A DNA stretch of 64,000 nt from Pseudomonas ovata (GCF_003131185.1 NZ_QFFU01000021.1:48493-112492); one strand, 5' to 3'. Positions 28,952 through 38,773 are shown, numbered from the stretch's first letter. Notes: generated from the letters alone by a model not told the origin. Program-made: numbers and translations.

Positions 28952-29848
28952 TCAGCCGCGCGGGTGATGGCTGGCATGCAGTTCCTGCAGGCGGGCGCGG
29001 GCAATGTGGGTGTAGATCTGGGTGGTCGACAGGTCGCTGTGGCCCAGCAGCATTTGCACCACACGCAAGTCGGCGCCGTGGTTGAGCAAATGAGTGGCAA
29101 AGGCATGGCGCAGCGTGTGCGGCGACAGGGATTTGCCGATGCCGGCCACCTGCGCATGCTGTTTGATCCGGTGCCAGAACGTCTGGCGGGTCATCTGCTC
29201 GCCGCGCAGGCTGGGAAACAACACATCGCTGGGTCGCCCGTTCAACAGTTCGCTGCGGGCCCCACGCAGGTAACGCTCGATCCAGACAATGGCCTCCTCG
29301 CCCATTGGCACCAGTCGCTCCTTGCTGCCCTTGCCCATGACCCGCACCACCCCCTGGCGCAGGTTGACCTGCTCCAGGGTCAGGCCCACCAGTTCGGTGA
29401 CCCGCAGGCCACAGGCATACAGCACCTCAAGCATGGCGCGGTCGCGCTCGCCGATCGCCACGCTCAGGTCGGGGGCGGCCAGCAGGGCTTCGACATCGGC
29501 TTCGGACAGGGACTTGGGCAGCGGCTTGCCCAGTTGCGGCATGTCGACCTGCAAGGTGGGGTCGATGGCAATCAGCTTTTCGCGCAGCAGGTAGCGGTAG
29601 AAGCCACGCAGGCCAGAGATCAGGCGCGCTGTAGAGCGCGGCTTGTAGGCGTGTTCGACGCGCCAGGCCAGGTGATCGAGGATGACCTCGCGGCCGGCCT
29701 CGGGCAATTGCGCCCCGCGTTCGTTCAACCAGCCATTGAACAGGGTCAGGTCGCTGCGATAGGCGTCGCGGGTGTTGTCGGACAGGCCCTTTTCGAGCCA
29801 CAAGGCGTCGAGAAAACGGTCAATCAGGGGGTGATCCAGGGCAGACAT
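28952..29848 (-). CDS. xerD: Tyrosine recombinase XerD
   Basis: A 298-residue site-specific recombinase that, with XerC, resolves chromosome dimers at dif under FtsK control. The SAM-like N-terminal domain (FLDALWLEKGLSDNTRDAY) precedes the catalytic domain. The tyrosine-recombinase residues are visible: Arg in YACGLRVTELVGL, His/Arg in SPHTLRHAFATHLL, the second His in LLGHSDLSTTQ, and nucleophile Tyr in TQIYTHI. The length is exactly that of XerD, and the neighbouring dsbC supports XerD over XerC. Confidence 0.95.
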   Translation of the reverse strand: MSALDHPLIDRFLDALWLEKGLSDNTRDAYRSDLTLFNGWLNERGAQLPEAGREVILDHLAWRVEHAYKPRSTARLISGLRGFYRYLLREKLIAIDPTLQVDMPQLGKPLPKSLSEADVEALLAAPDLSVAIGERDRAMLEVLYACGLRVTELVGLTLEQVNLRQGVVRVMGKGSKERLVPMGEEAIVWIERYLRGARSELLNGRPSDVLFPSLRGEQMTRQTFWHRIKQHAQVAGIGKSLSPHTLRHAFATHLLNHGADLRVVQMLLGHSDLSTTQIYTHIARARLQELHASHHPRG

Positions 29849-29921
29849 TGCAGCTCGATGACAACGATGAACAGACTGCAAAACCTACTACATGCGCTGC
29901 CACGAAGAAACGCCAGACAAC

Positions 29922-29946
29922 AAAAAAGCAGCCCGAAGGCTGCTTT
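29922..29946 (-). terminator. Rho-independent terminator of the rpsP-rimM-trmD-rplS operon
   Basis: On the minus strand AGCAGCC-TTCG-GGCTGCT is followed by TTTTTTG. It lies 22 bases beyond the rplS stop; the UUCG tetraloop makes it a strong hairpin. Confidence 0.92.
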
Positions 29947-29967
29947 TTCAGGCATCGAAAAACTGTA

Positions 29968-30318
29968 TCAGGACAGTTTTTCCTTGATGCGTGCTGCTTT
30001 ACCGGACAGGTCGCGCAGGTAGTACAGCTTGGCCTTGCGAACGTCGCCGCGACGCTTGACAGCCAGGCTGTCGATTTGCGGGCTGTAGGTCTGGAAAGTA
30101 CGCTCTACGCCAACGCCGCTGGAGATCTTGCGAACAGTGAAAGCACTGTTCACGCCGCGGTTGCGCTTGGCGATTACGACGCCTTCGAAAGCCTGCAGAC
30201 GTGCACGATCACCTTCCTTCACTTTCACCTGAACGACAACAGTGTCGCCCGGGGCAAAGGTCGGGATTTCTTTCTGCATCTGCTCTGCTTCGAGGGCGAG
30301 AATGATTTTGTTGGTCAT
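29968..30318 (-). CDS. rplS: 50S ribosomal protein L19
   Basis: A 116-residue ribosomal protein with the typical L19 sequence (MTNKIILALEAEQMQKEIP, FAPGDTVVVQVKVKEG, GVNSAFTVRKISSGVGVERTF). It sits at the 30S/50S interface. It is the last gene of the rpsP operon, 44 bases after trmD, with TTAGGAG before its ATG. Confidence 0.98.
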   Translation of the reverse strand: MTNKIILALEAEQMQKEIPTFAPGDTVVVQVKVKEGDRARLQAFEGVVIAKRNRGVNSAFTVRKISSGVGVERTFQTYSPQIDSLAVKRRGDVRKAKLYYLRDLSGKAARIKEKLS

Positions 30319-30362
30319 ACTATGCTCCTAAGGGTGATCCTCCCGGATCAGCCATCGATACG

Positions 30363-31115
30363 TTAACTATCGTCCCGCTCGCGGATGTATTCCGCCAGCA
30401 GCTTCTTCTCTTCTCCAGAAAGTGAGCGACTTTCCAGAAGATCGGCTCGTCGTTCGTAGGTCCTTCCAAGGGACTGCTGCAAACGCCAACGCCGGATATG
30501 TGCGTGATTGCCACTGAGCAATACGTCGGGTACACGCTGATCCGCATACACCTCAGGTCGGGTGTAGTGCGGGCAATCAAGCAGACCATCCGTGAAGGAA
30601 TCTTCCTCCGCAGAGTCCGCATGCCCTAAAGCTCCAGGCAGCAGCCGTGTAACCGCATCAATCAGCACCATCGCCGGAAGCTCGCCCCCGGACAGAACAT
30701 AGTCACCAATCGACCACTCTTCATCGACATGCGCTTCAATGAAACGCTCGTCAATGCCTTCATAACGACCGGCAATGAGAATAAGTGCACTCTCGTTCAC
30801 CAGTTCGCGTACCGCCGACTGATTCAGTCTGCGGCCTTGCGGCGACAGGTAGATCACCTTCGCCGTCTCCCCTGCTGCCTGCCTGGCCTGAACCAGGGCA
30901 TCTTCCAGGGGCTTGATCTTCATCACCATGCCGGGGCCGCCACCGAAGGGGCGATCGTCCACAGTGTGATGCCGATCCGTGGTGTAGTCCCGCGGATTCC
31001 AACAGGTCAGTTGCATGAGACCCTGTTTCACCGCGCGGCTGGTTATGCCGTATTCGCTGATGGCGGAAAACATCTCCGGGAACAACGTGATGACCTCTAT
31101 GCGCAAGTTGGCCAC
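30363..31115 (-). CDS. trmD: tRNA (guanine-37-N1)-methyltransferase TrmD
   Basis: A 250-residue SPOUT-class methyltransferase that makes m1G37 in tRNAs reading CNN codons, preventing frameshifts. Characteristic stretches are VITLFPEMFSAISEYGITSRA, DDRPFGGGPGMVMK, the knot region IAGRYEGIDERF and SIGDYVLSGGELPAM. It starts with GTG directly after the rimM stop codon (TAAGTG), a sign of translational coupling. Confidence 0.97.
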   Translation of the reverse strand: MANLRIEVITLFPEMFSAISEYGITSRAVKQGLMQLTCWNPRDYTTDRHHTVDDRPFGGGPGMVMKIKPLEDALVQARQAAGETAKVIYLSPQGRRLNQSAVRELVNESALILIAGRYEGIDERFIEAHVDEEWSIGDYVLSGGELPAMVLIDAVTRLLPGALGHADSAEEDSFTDGLLDCPHYTRPEVYADQRVPDVLLSGNHAHIRRWRLQQSLGRTYERRADLLESRSLSGEEKKLLAEYIRERDDS

Positions 31116-31655
31116 TTAGAAGTCCGCGTCCCAGTCCACCTTCATCTCGCCGGCTTCCAGGTCGACGGCCAGCACACAATGCTCCGTATAGGGCAACAGG
31201 CGCTCGCGATCATCCAGGCTGCCTGCGCAGGGCTTGACCACAATTACATCGTTCGAACCGGTTTCGAGCAGGTGATCGATCTTGCCGAGCAATTGCCCCT
31301 GCGTGTCGATGACCTTCAGGCCTTCAAGCTGGTACCAGTAGTACTCGCCATCGTCCAGATCGGGGAACAGGCTGCGCGGCACACAGATCTCGCAACCGGA
31401 CAGAAGACGGGCTTCGTCGCGATCGTTCAGACCCTTGAGCGTTGCGACCAGGAACTTGCCTTGCAAGCGTCCACTGACCAGTTCTACCTGTTTTTCCACA
31501 CGTCCTTCGCGCCGAAGCATCCAGGTCCCGTAGTCCAGCAGGTTATCAATCGGATCGGTAAAGGAATAAACCTTCACTTCGCCGCGAACGCCATGAACCG
31601 AGAAAATCTTGCCAATGACGATCAGATCGTCGGCAGATGCAGGCGTCGCGTTCAT
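31116..31655 (-). CDS. rimM: Ribosome maturation factor RimM
   Basis: A 179-residue protein that assists 30S head assembly by binding S19. The N-terminal RimM barrel (IVIGKIFSVHGVRGEVKVYSFT) is followed by the PRC-barrel domain (YYWYQLEGLKVIDTQGQLLGKI). It lies five bases after rpsP and abuts trmD, the standard order. Confidence 0.97.
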   Translation of the reverse strand: MNATPASADDLIVIGKIFSVHGVRGEVKVYSFTDPIDNLLDYGTWMLRREGRVEKQVELVSGRLQGKFLVATLKGLNDRDEARLLSGCEICVPRSLFPDLDDGEYYWYQLEGLKVIDTQGQLLGKIDHLLETGSNDVIVVKPCAGSLDDRERLLPYTEHCVLAVDLEAGEMKVDWDADF

Positions 31656-31660
31656 AAGGT

Positions 31661-31918
31661 TCAGGCCGCAGCCTTGGCCTTGTTGTGCTCTTTCAGCAAC
31701 TGAGCTACGCGCTCGGAAGTCTGTGCACCAACGCCCAGCCAGTAGTTCAGGCGTTCTTCGTTAACGGACAGGCGGATTTCCTGGCCACGAGCGATCGGGT
31801 TGAAGAAACCGATCTGTTCCTTGTGGGAACCGTCGCGTGGGTTACGGCTGTCGGTAACGGTCAAGTGGTAAAACGGGCGCTTTTTGGAGCCGCCAAGGGC
31901 AAGACGGATGGTTAGCAT
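31661..31918 (-). CDS. rpsP: 30S ribosomal protein S16
   Basis: An 85-residue protein starting MLTIRLALGGSKKRPFYHLTV (ATG 31918, AGGAACG upstream) and ending in a Lys/Ala-rich tail. It is the first gene of the rpsP-rimM-trmD-rplS operon; the promoter should lie in 31919-32180. Confidence 0.97.
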   Translation of the reverse strand: MLTIRLALGGSKKRPFYHLTVTDSRNPRDGSHKEQIGFFNPIARGQEIRLSVNEERLNYWLGVGAQTSERVAQLLKEHNKAKAAA

Positions 31919-32180
31919 TGAACATCGTTCCTGTTTAGTCGGTGCTGCAAATCTAAGGTGCACAGCGGGCATAGGTGCCCGAAAGGCCGCATATTCTCAA
32001 GGAATATCCCGACATTTGCAAATGACTTTTTCCGCAGCCATTCGCCGTGCCTTGCAGACCTGTCAAGGTCCGACCGCCAATGGCGGCCGGGAGAGTCTGC
32101 CCGAAGGCAGGGTGCGAAAGGTCCCCCTCTCGCGCTGGACGGACACGGCACACGCCGCGTCCAGGATGGGAACAGGTGAC

Positions 32181-32211
32181 GGCCCCGCCATGCACACGGC
32201 ATGGCGGGGCC
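32181..32211 (-). terminator. Strong hairpin after ffh, probable terminator
   Basis: A perfect 13-base GC-rich inverted repeat (32181-32193 with 32199-32211) with a five-base loop, seven bases beyond the ffh stop. It lacks a clear U-tract, so termination may be partial or the hairpin may protect the mRNA 3' end. The rest of 31919-32180 holds the rpsP promoter region and no gene that I can support. Confidence 0.6.
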
Positions 32212-32218
32212 TGCACCC

Positions 32219-33598
32219 TTACATCTTCGGCATACCGCCGCCACCAGGCATCATGCCGCCCAGACCACGCATCATCTTGGCCATGCCGCCCTTGGTGGAG
32301 AATTTCTTCATCATTTTCTGCATCTGCTTGTGCTGCTTGATCAGCCGCCCGATGTCCTGCACCTGGGTGCCGGAGCCCTGCGCGATGCGGCGCTTGCGCG
32401 AGCCGCTGATCAGGTCAGGGTCGCGGCGCTCGGCCGGAGTCATGGAGCCGATGATCGCTTCCATCTGCTTGAACTGCTTCTCGGCCGCGCCCTGAGCATT
32501 GCCCATCTGCGACAGGTTCATGCCGCCGATGCTCGGCAGTTTGTCCATCAGGCCGCCCAGGCCGCCCATGTTTTTCATCTGCTGGAGCTGGTCGCGGAAG
32601 TCCTCGAGGTCGAAGCCCTTGCCCTTCTTGAGCTTCTTGGCGAGCTTGTCAGCCTTGTCGCGGTCCAGGGTCTGCTCGGCCTGCTCGATGAGGCTGAGCA
32701 CGTCGCCCATGCCCAGGATACGCGAGGCGATGCGATCAGGGTGGAACGGTTCGAGCGCTTCGCTTTTTTCGCCCATGCCGATGAACTTGATCGGCTTGCC
32801 GGTGATGGCACGTACCGACAGCGCGGCACCGCCACGGGCGTCACCGTCGACCTTGGTGAGGATCACGCCGGTCAGCGGCAGTGCATCGCCGAAGGCCTTG
32901 GCGGTGTTGGCCGCGTCCTGGCCGGTCATGGCGTCGACCACGAACAGGGTTTCGACCGGCTTGACCGCCGCATGCAGCGCCTGGATCTCGGTCATCATCT
33001 CGGCGTCGATGTGCAGACGGCCGGCGGTGTCGAGAATCACGACGTCGATGAACTTGAGCTTGGCTTCGCGAATCGCCGCCTGGGCAATGTCGACCGGCTT
33101 CTGGCTGATGTCGGACGGGAAGAAGGTGACCTGCAGGTCGTTGGCCAGGGTCTCGAGCTGCTTGATCGCCGCCGGACGGTAGACGTCGGCCGAGACCAGC
33201 ATCACGGTCTTCTTCTTGCGCTCCTTGAGGAAGCGCGCCAGCTTGCCGGCGGTGGTGGTCTTGCCCGCGCCCTGCAGACCGGCCATCAGCACCACCGCAG
33301 GCGGTGCCACGTTGAGCACCAGGTCTTCGTTGGCGGCGCCCATCAGGCTTTCAAGTTCGGCCTGGACGATCTTCACGAACGCCTGGCCCGGCGTCAGGCT
33401 GCGCGACACTTCAGTGCCGACAGCGCGCTCCTTGATGCTGTTGACGAAGTCCTTGACCACCGGCAGTGCGACGTCGGCTTCAAGCAAGGCCATGCGCACT
33501 TCGCGCAGCGTGTCCTTGATGTTGTCTTCGGTCAGCTTGGCCTTGCCGGTGACATGGCGCAGCGTCTGCGAAAGGCGGTCGGTTAGGTTTTCAAACAT
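32219..33598 (-). CDS. ffh: Signal recognition particle protein Ffh
   Basis: A 459-residue SRP GTPase starting MFENLTDRLSQTLRHV (ATG 33598). The N domain is followed by the G domain with GLQGAGKTTTAGKLA (G1), LDTAGRLHID (G3) and TKVDGDARGG (G4). The Met-rich M domain (KGGMAKMMRGLGGMMPGGGG) binds 4.5S RNA and signal peptides. It directs membrane proteins to FtsY/SecYEG. It lies upstream of the rpsP operon, as in related genomes. Confidence 0.97.
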   Translation of the reverse strand: MFENLTDRLSQTLRHVTGKAKLTEDNIKDTLREVRMALLEADVALPVVKDFVNSIKERAVGTEVSRSLTPGQAFVKIVQAELESLMGAANEDLVLNVAPPAVVLMAGLQGAGKTTTAGKLARFLKERKKKTVMLVSADVYRPAAIKQLETLANDLQVTFFPSDISQKPVDIAQAAIREAKLKFIDVVILDTAGRLHIDAEMMTEIQALHAAVKPVETLFVVDAMTGQDAANTAKAFGDALPLTGVILTKVDGDARGGAALSVRAITGKPIKFIGMGEKSEALEPFHPDRIASRILGMGDVLSLIEQAEQTLDRDKADKLAKKLKKGKGFDLEDFRDQLQQMKNMGGLGGLMDKLPSIGGMNLSQMGNAQGAAEKQFKQMEAIIGSMTPAERRDPDLISGSRKRRIAQGSGTQVQDIGRLIKQHKQMQKMMKKFSTKGGMAKMMRGLGGMMPGGGGMPKM

Positions 33599-33838
33599 GC
33601 GCGATCCTTTAAGGCTCTGGTCGACCCGGTGGGTGCGGCCCCGCCGCGATAGAGACAAGTGGCGCACGGCGAGCCCGCGGCCTGAACAGGGCAGCGATTA
33701 TAGCCGAGACTCCGCCCCACGGACACCGGCATGGCGATGACCGTCCTTTTGTATGGTGCAGCGTCACGCTGGCACTCTTTCGTGCAACGTCGGTCTATGC
33801 CACACTCAGCGCCTTTCAGGGCCCGCCCGTCAGGATCT

Positions 33839-34651
33839 ATGTCCCCTTTGCCAGCCAGCCTGCTCCCCACCCTCGCCGCCGCCTGTCTGTATGCCGTTGC
33901 GACCGTTTACCAAGGCATTCGCCTGAGCCAGACCGCCCGGCCCGACAAGCGGCTGCTGGGCCTGATCGGCACCCTGGCGGTGATTGCCCATGCCATCGGC
34001 CTGTATTCGCAATTGGTACGGCCTGTCGGCCTGGGCCTGGACTTCTTCAATGCGGCCAGCCTGATTGCCCTGGCGGTGATCGTCCTGACCCTGCTGGCCA
34101 CGATCCGCATCCCGGTGGAAAACCTGCTGGCGCTGTTGTTTCCGCTGGGGCTGGTGACCGTGTTGATGGCGCAGTTCGTGCCCAGCGGCACCGTGCAACC
34201 GATCGTCGAAGAGCCCGGCATCCTGACCCATGTCATGCTGTCGATCCTGGCCTATGGCATGTTCACCATTGCCGCCTTCCAGGCCTTGCTGCTGCTGGTG
34301 CAGGACTATCAGCTCAAGCACAAGCACCCCATGGGGCTGATTCGCAACTTCCCGCCGTTGCAGACCATGGAGACCCTGCTGTTCGGTTTCCTGTGGACCG
34401 GCTGGGCGCTGCTGTCGCTGTCGCTGATCACCGGCTGGCTGTTCGTCGAGAACCTGTTTGCCCAGCACCTGGTGCACAAGACCCTGCTGGCCTGCCTGGC
34501 GTGGGTGGTGTTCAGCGTGCTGCTGGTGGGACGCACCCGCCTGGGCTGGCGTGGACACAAGGCGATTCGCTGGACCCTGGGCGGCTTCTGCCTGCTGATG
34601 CTGGCCTTTTTCGGCAGCAAGCTGGTACGCGAATTCATCCTGCACATCTGA
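33839..34651 (+). CDS. Cytochrome c assembly (CcsA/YpjD-like) inner-membrane protein
   Basis: A 270-residue integral membrane protein with about eight hydrophobic helices, starting MSPLPASLLPTLAAACLYAV (ATG 33839, AGGA upstream). Conserved His residues (TLAVIAHAIGLYSQ, GILTHVMLSILAYG, AQHLVHKTLLA) and the WGW-like segment fit the CcsA/CcmC haem-handling superfamily, in the YpjD subgroup next to ffh. The role is inferred from family; a direct cytochrome-assembly function is not established for this subgroup. It is divergent from ffh and followed by the CorB-like gene after 12 bases. Confidence 0.88.
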   Translation: MSPLPASLLPTLAAACLYAVATVYQGIRLSQTARPDKRLLGLIGTLAVIAHAIGLYSQLVRPVGLGLDFFNAASLIALAVIVLTLLATIRIPVENLLALLFPLGLVTVLMAQFVPSGTVQPIVEEPGILTHVMLSILAYGMFTIAAFQALLLLVQDYQLKHKHPMGLIRNFPPLQTMETLLFGFLWTGWALLSLSLITGWLFVENLFAQHLVHKTLLACLAWVVFSVLLVGRTRLGWRGHKAIRWTLGGFCLLMLAFFGSKLVREFILHI

Positions 34652-34663
34652 CGAGCCTTGCAC

Positions 34664-35881
34664 ATGGATAATCTGCCCATCGGTCCGCTGCTCGGTGTGC
34701 TGGCCCTGCTGACGCTGTGGGCAGGACTGTTCACAGCGCTCGAACGCGCGCACTACCTGTGCACCGACGGTCGCAAGATCCGCCACAGGACCGATGTCGA
34801 CCTCGACAGCCTGATCCTGGGCAACACACTGATCAAGACCCTGATCGTGATCATTGCCGTGCTGATCACCGTGCGCTACTGGTTCTACCAGGGGCCGGTG
34901 CTGGCCTGGCTGGGCAGCAGCGCCTTGCTGCTGATCCTCGTCGAGTACCTGCCGCGCCGGCTGGCGGCACGCTACCCCCTGAGCACGCTGCTACTGGGCA
35001 AGAGCCTGCTGCGCTGGCCGTTGCGCCTGTTGCGCCCCTTGAGCTGGAGCCTGGATATGACTGCCCGGCTGTTGCTGCGCCCGTTCGAGCCGCGCCAGGA
35101 ACCAGGCGATATCGGCCAGCCGCAGCAGCAACGCCCCATCGATACCCACGACAGCGACCCTGACCCCGACCTGCCGCAAGGCGTACTGGGCGGTATTCGT
35201 GCCTTGGACCGCATGACGGTCAACGACATCCTGATTCCGCGCAGCGAAGTGGACGGCATCAACCTGGATGACAGCATCGAGCTGATCATCGAACGCCTGA
35301 TCATTTCTCGCCACACGCGCCTGCCGGTCTATCACAACGACATCAACCAGGTGCAAGGCGTGCTCAACACGCGGCAGATCAGCCACCTGCTGTCCAGAAG
35401 CGAACTGACCAAAGAGCATTTGCTGTCAGTTTGCTACGAGCCTTATTTCGTCCCCGAAAGCACGCCCCTGCAATTGCAGCTGCTCAATTTCCACAAGCAA
35501 CAGCGGCGGCTGGGCGTGGTGGTCGACGAGTATGGCGAAGTGCTGGGCATCATCAGCCTGGAAGACATCCTTGAAGAGATCGTCGGTGAATTCGAAAGCG
35601 AGCATCTGGACAACCCGGACATTACCCGGCTGGCGGACGGCCAGTTGGAAGTCGATGGCGGCGCCTCGATTCGCGAGCTGAACAAGAGCCTGGGCTGGCA
35701 CCTGCCCTCGGACGGTCCAAAAACCCTCAATGGCCTGGTCACCGAAGCCCTGGAGACCATTCCCGAAGGCCCGGTGTGCCTGAAGCTGGGACCCTATCGC
35801 ATGGAGATCCTCGAAACCGAGGACAACCGTGTCACCCGCGTATTGATGTGGAAGCACGCGCCAGCCCGTGGTTTTTACTGA
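34664..35881 (+). CDS. HlyC/CorC-family (CorB/YfjD-like) membrane protein with CBS domains
   Basis: A 405-residue protein (ATG 34664). N-terminal membrane helices (LLGVLALLTLWAGLFTALE and TLIKTLIVIIAVLITV) form a CNNM/DUF21-like region. After an acidic linker (DTHDSDPDPDLPQG) come two CBS domains (DRMTVNDILIPRSEVDGI onward) and a C-terminal CorC/HlyC FAD-like domain (LADGQLEVDGGASIRELN). Family members take part in Mg/Co efflux or resistance. The membrane part looks shorter than canonical CorB, so transport itself is uncertain. Confidence 0.85.
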   Translation: MDNLPIGPLLGVLALLTLWAGLFTALERAHYLCTDGRKIRHRTDVDLDSLILGNTLIKTLIVIIAVLITVRYWFYQGPVLAWLGSSALLLILVEYLPRRLAARYPLSTLLLGKSLLRWPLRLLRPLSWSLDMTARLLLRPFEPRQEPGDIGQPQQQRPIDTHDSDPDPDLPQGVLGGIRALDRMTVNDILIPRSEVDGINLDDSIELIIERLIISRHTRLPVYHNDINQVQGVLNTRQISHLLSRSELTKEHLLSVCYEPYFVPESTPLQLQLLNFHKQQRRLGVVVDEYGEVLGIISLEDILEEIVGEFESEHLDNPDITRLADGQLEVDGGASIRELNKSLGWHLPSDGPKTLNGLVTEALETIPEGPVCLKLGPYRMEILETEDNRVTRVLMWKHAPARGFY

Positions 35882-36135
35882 AACCCATCGGCACCTGTTA
35901 CCGCTTGTTTCAGAAATGAATCCCTTCCTATAATCCACAGGCTTACCCAGCCCAGGCCCGTCGGCGTGCTACCCGCACTTCGCCTGATCGGCCACGCTCC
36001 AGCCTGACCCACGCATCATCAAGCGCCGCCCTACCCACAAGCGGCGCCCCTGCCCTGCCGCCCAACCGGGCCGCCCTTGCGAATGTCGATACGCTACAAA
36101 AAACAGCCAATAACAACCCACGACAGGGAATTCGC

Positions 36136-37443
36136 ATGACCACGACCACAACCCGCGTCGACGACGCTGACGCGATACCGCCGGCCAACTCCGCCACCCG
36201 GGTGGCCACGGCCAGTTTCATCGGCACCGCCATCGAGTTCTATGACTTTTATGTCTACGCCACCGCCGCGGCGCTGGTGATCGGCCCGGTATTTTTCCCG
36301 CAGACGTCGGGCACCGCGCAGATGCTCTCGTCATTTCTGACCTTCGGCATTGCCTTCATGGCCCGGCCGCTGGGTTCGGCGCTGTTCGGCCACTTTGGCG
36401 ACCGCATCGGCCGCAAGTCGACGCTGGTGGCGTCATTGCTGCTGATGGGCGTCAGCACCACGCTGATTGGCGTACTGCCTGGCTATGCCAGTATCGGGGT
36501 CTGGGCACCAATCCTGCTATGCGTGCTGCGCTTCGGCCAGGGACTTGGGCTGGGCGGCGAATGGGGCGGCGCGGCCTTGCTGGCCACGGAGAATGCGCCC
36601 AAGGGCAAGCGCGCCTGGTACGGCATGTTTCCGCAACTGGGGCCTTCGATCGGCTTTCTGGCGGCCAACGGGCTGTTTCTGACCCTGGCCCTGGTGCTCG
36701 ATGACGAGCAGTTCCGCTCGTGGGGCTGGCGCATTCCGTTCCTGCTCAGCGCCGTACTGGTGCTGGTCGGCCTGTATGTACGCCTGACCCTGGAAGAAAC
36801 GCCGGCCTTCGCCAAGGTGCTGGCCAGCCACCAGCAGGTGCGCCTGCCGATTGTCGAGACCTTCAGCCAGCACTGGCGGCCCATGCTGCTGGGGGCAGCG
36901 GCCATGGTGGTGTGCTATGCGCTGTTTTACATCTCGACGGTGTTTTCGCTGAGCTACGGCGTCGCGACCCTGGGCTACAGCCGTGAGACGTTCCTGGGGC
37001 TGTTGTGCTTTGCCGTGCTGTTCATGGCGGCGGCCACCCCCCTGTCGGCCTGGGCCAGCGACCGCTATGGCCGGCGTCCGGTGCTGATTGTCGGGGGCGT
37101 GCTGGCGATTGCCTCGGGCTTTCTCATGGAACCGTTGCTGACCCAGGGGTCAACCTGGGGCGTGGCCCTGTTCCTGTGCATCGAGCTGTTTCTGATGGGC
37201 GTGACCTTCGCACCGATGGGCGCCCTGCTGCCGGAACTGTTCCCGACCAAGGTGCGCTACACCGGTGCGTCGGCGGCCTACAACCTGGGCGGCATCGTCG
37301 GCGCCTCGGTGGCACCGTTCTTTGCCCAGAAACTGGTGGCCATGGGTGGCCTGAGCTGGGTGGGCGGCTACGTGTCAGCGGCCGCCCTGATCAGCGTACT
37401 GGCGGTGCTGGCCCTGAAAGAGACCCGCGATACCGACCTGTAA
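36136..37443 (+). CDS. MFS transporter, metabolite:H+ symporter (MHS) family
   Basis: A 435-residue carrier with 12 predicted membrane helices. MHS hallmarks are visible: TASFIGTAIEFYDFYVYATAAALV in helix 1, the loop motif GHFGDRIGRKSTL, RFGQGLGLGGEWGGAALL, and the second-half DRYGRRPVLIVGG. MHS members import organic acids or osmolytes (shikimate, citrate, proline/betaine); the substrate here is not predictable. It is a single gene. The 254 bases upstream contain no other gene. Confidence 0.9.
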   Translation: MTTTTTRVDDADAIPPANSATRVATASFIGTAIEFYDFYVYATAAALVIGPVFFPQTSGTAQMLSSFLTFGIAFMARPLGSALFGHFGDRIGRKSTLVASLLLMGVSTTLIGVLPGYASIGVWAPILLCVLRFGQGLGLGGEWGGAALLATENAPKGKRAWYGMFPQLGPSIGFLAANGLFLTLALVLDDEQFRSWGWRIPFLLSAVLVLVGLYVRLTLEETPAFAKVLASHQQVRLPIVETFSQHWRPMLLGAAAMVVCYALFYISTVFSLSYGVATLGYSRETFLGLLCFAVLFMAAATPLSAWASDRYGRRPVLIVGGVLAIASGFLMEPLLTQGSTWGVALFLCIELFLMGVTFAPMGALLPELFPTKVRYTGASAAYNLGGIVGASVAPFFAQKLVAMGGLSWVGGYVSAAALISVLAVLALKETRDTDL

Positions 37444-37459
37444 GGGTATCGCCCGGCAC

Positions 37460-38641
37460 TTACAACTGGACGTTGACCGCCTGCGAGGCGCGAGTGGCCT
37501 TGGCGCGAGCCGTTTCGATCGACTCGTCACGCGCCAGGGCCACGCCCATGCGGCGCTGGCCGTTGACTTCCGGCTTGCCAAACAGGCGCAGGGCGGTGTC
37601 CGGTTCGGCCAGGGCAGCGCCCAGGTTGGCGAAGGCGGTCTGGGTCGACTGGCCTTCGACCAGCACCACGGCCGAGGCCGAAGGGCCGAACTGACGCACC
37701 AGTGGCACCGGCAAGCCGAGAATGGCGCGGGCGTGCAGGGCGAACTGTGACAGGTCTTGCGAAATCAGGGTCACCAGGCCGGTGTCATGCGGGCGCGGCG
37801 AGACTTCGCTGAACCACACCTGATCGCCCTTGATGAACAGCTCGACACCGAACAGGCCACGGCCACCCAGTGCTTCGGTGACGGCCTTGGCCACGCGCTC
37901 CGACTCTGCCAGAGCCACCGGGCTCATGGCCTGCGGCTGCCAGGATTCCTGGTAATCACCCTTTTCCTGACGATGACCGACCGGGGCACAGAACGTGGTG
38001 CCGCCGGCGTGACGCACGGTCAGCAGGGTGATTTCGTATTCGAAATCGATAAAGCCTTCGACGATGACCCGCCCCTTGCCGGCGCGACCGCCTTCTTGCG
38101 CATAGTCCCAGGCCTTTTGCACGTCGTCGACGCTCTTGAGCAGGCTCTGGCCCTTGCCCGAGGAACTCATCACCGGCTTGACCACGCACGGGAAACCCAG
38201 TTCGGTCACAGCTTTCTGGTAGTCCTCGAAGCTGTCGGCAAAGAAGTACGGCGAGGTCGGCAGGCCCAGTTCTTCAGCGGCCAGGCGACGGATGCCTTCG
38301 CGGTTCATGGTCAACTGCGCGGCGCGCGCCGTCGGGATCACAGTAAAGCCTTCGGCTTCCAGCTCCACCAGGGTGGCGGTGGCGATGGCTTCGATTTCCG
38401 GCACGATGTAGTGCGGCTTCTCGGCTTCGATCACCGCCCGCAAGGCGGCGCCGTCGAGCATGTTGATCACATGGCTGCGGTGCGCCACCTGCATGGCCGG
38501 CGCGTTGGCGTAGCGGTCCACGGCAATCACCTCGACCCCCAGGCGCTGCAGTTCGATCACGACTTCCTTGCCCAGTTCGCCGCTGCCGCACAGCAATACG
38601 CGGGTCGCGGTGGGCGACAGGGGGGTTCCGATTTGAGTCAT
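37460..38641 (-). CDS. purT: Formate-dependent phosphoribosylglycinamide formyltransferase PurT
   Basis: A 393-residue ATP-grasp enzyme that formylates GAR with formate and ATP in purine synthesis. The N-terminal domain (LLCGSGELGKEVVIELQRLG) is followed by the ATP-grasp core (PCVVKPVMSSSGKGQSLLKS) and the metal-binding region VWFSEVSPRPHDTGLVTLIS. The ATG at 38641 is used because the sequence before it lacks family similarity. It converges with the MFS gene, leaving 16 bases. Confidence 0.96.
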   Translation of the reverse strand: MTQIGTPLSPTATRVLLCGSGELGKEVVIELQRLGVEVIAVDRYANAPAMQVAHRSHVINMLDGAALRAVIEAEKPHYIVPEIEAIATATLVELEAEGFTVIPTARAAQLTMNREGIRRLAAEELGLPTSPYFFADSFEDYQKAVTELGFPCVVKPVMSSSGKGQSLLKSVDDVQKAWDYAQEGGRAGKGRVIVEGFIDFEYEITLLTVRHAGGTTFCAPVGHRQEKGDYQESWQPQAMSPVALAESERVAKAVTEALGGRGLFGVELFIKGDQVWFSEVSPRPHDTGLVTLISQDLSQFALHARAILGLPVPLVRQFGPSASAVVLVEGQSTQTAFANLGAALAEPDTALRLFGKPEVNGQRRMGVALARDESIETARAKATRASQAVNVQL

Positions 38642-38773
38642 CTCAGGTCCTCGTGGAGCGGATATCGAGGGCAACCCGCCAGGTAACGGGCGACCGCAGT
38701 GGAGAAAGGCGCGCAATTTATCACGAAGATCGCGTGTTCTGGTGCCGTTTCATCGCGGTCACCTGCGGTGACG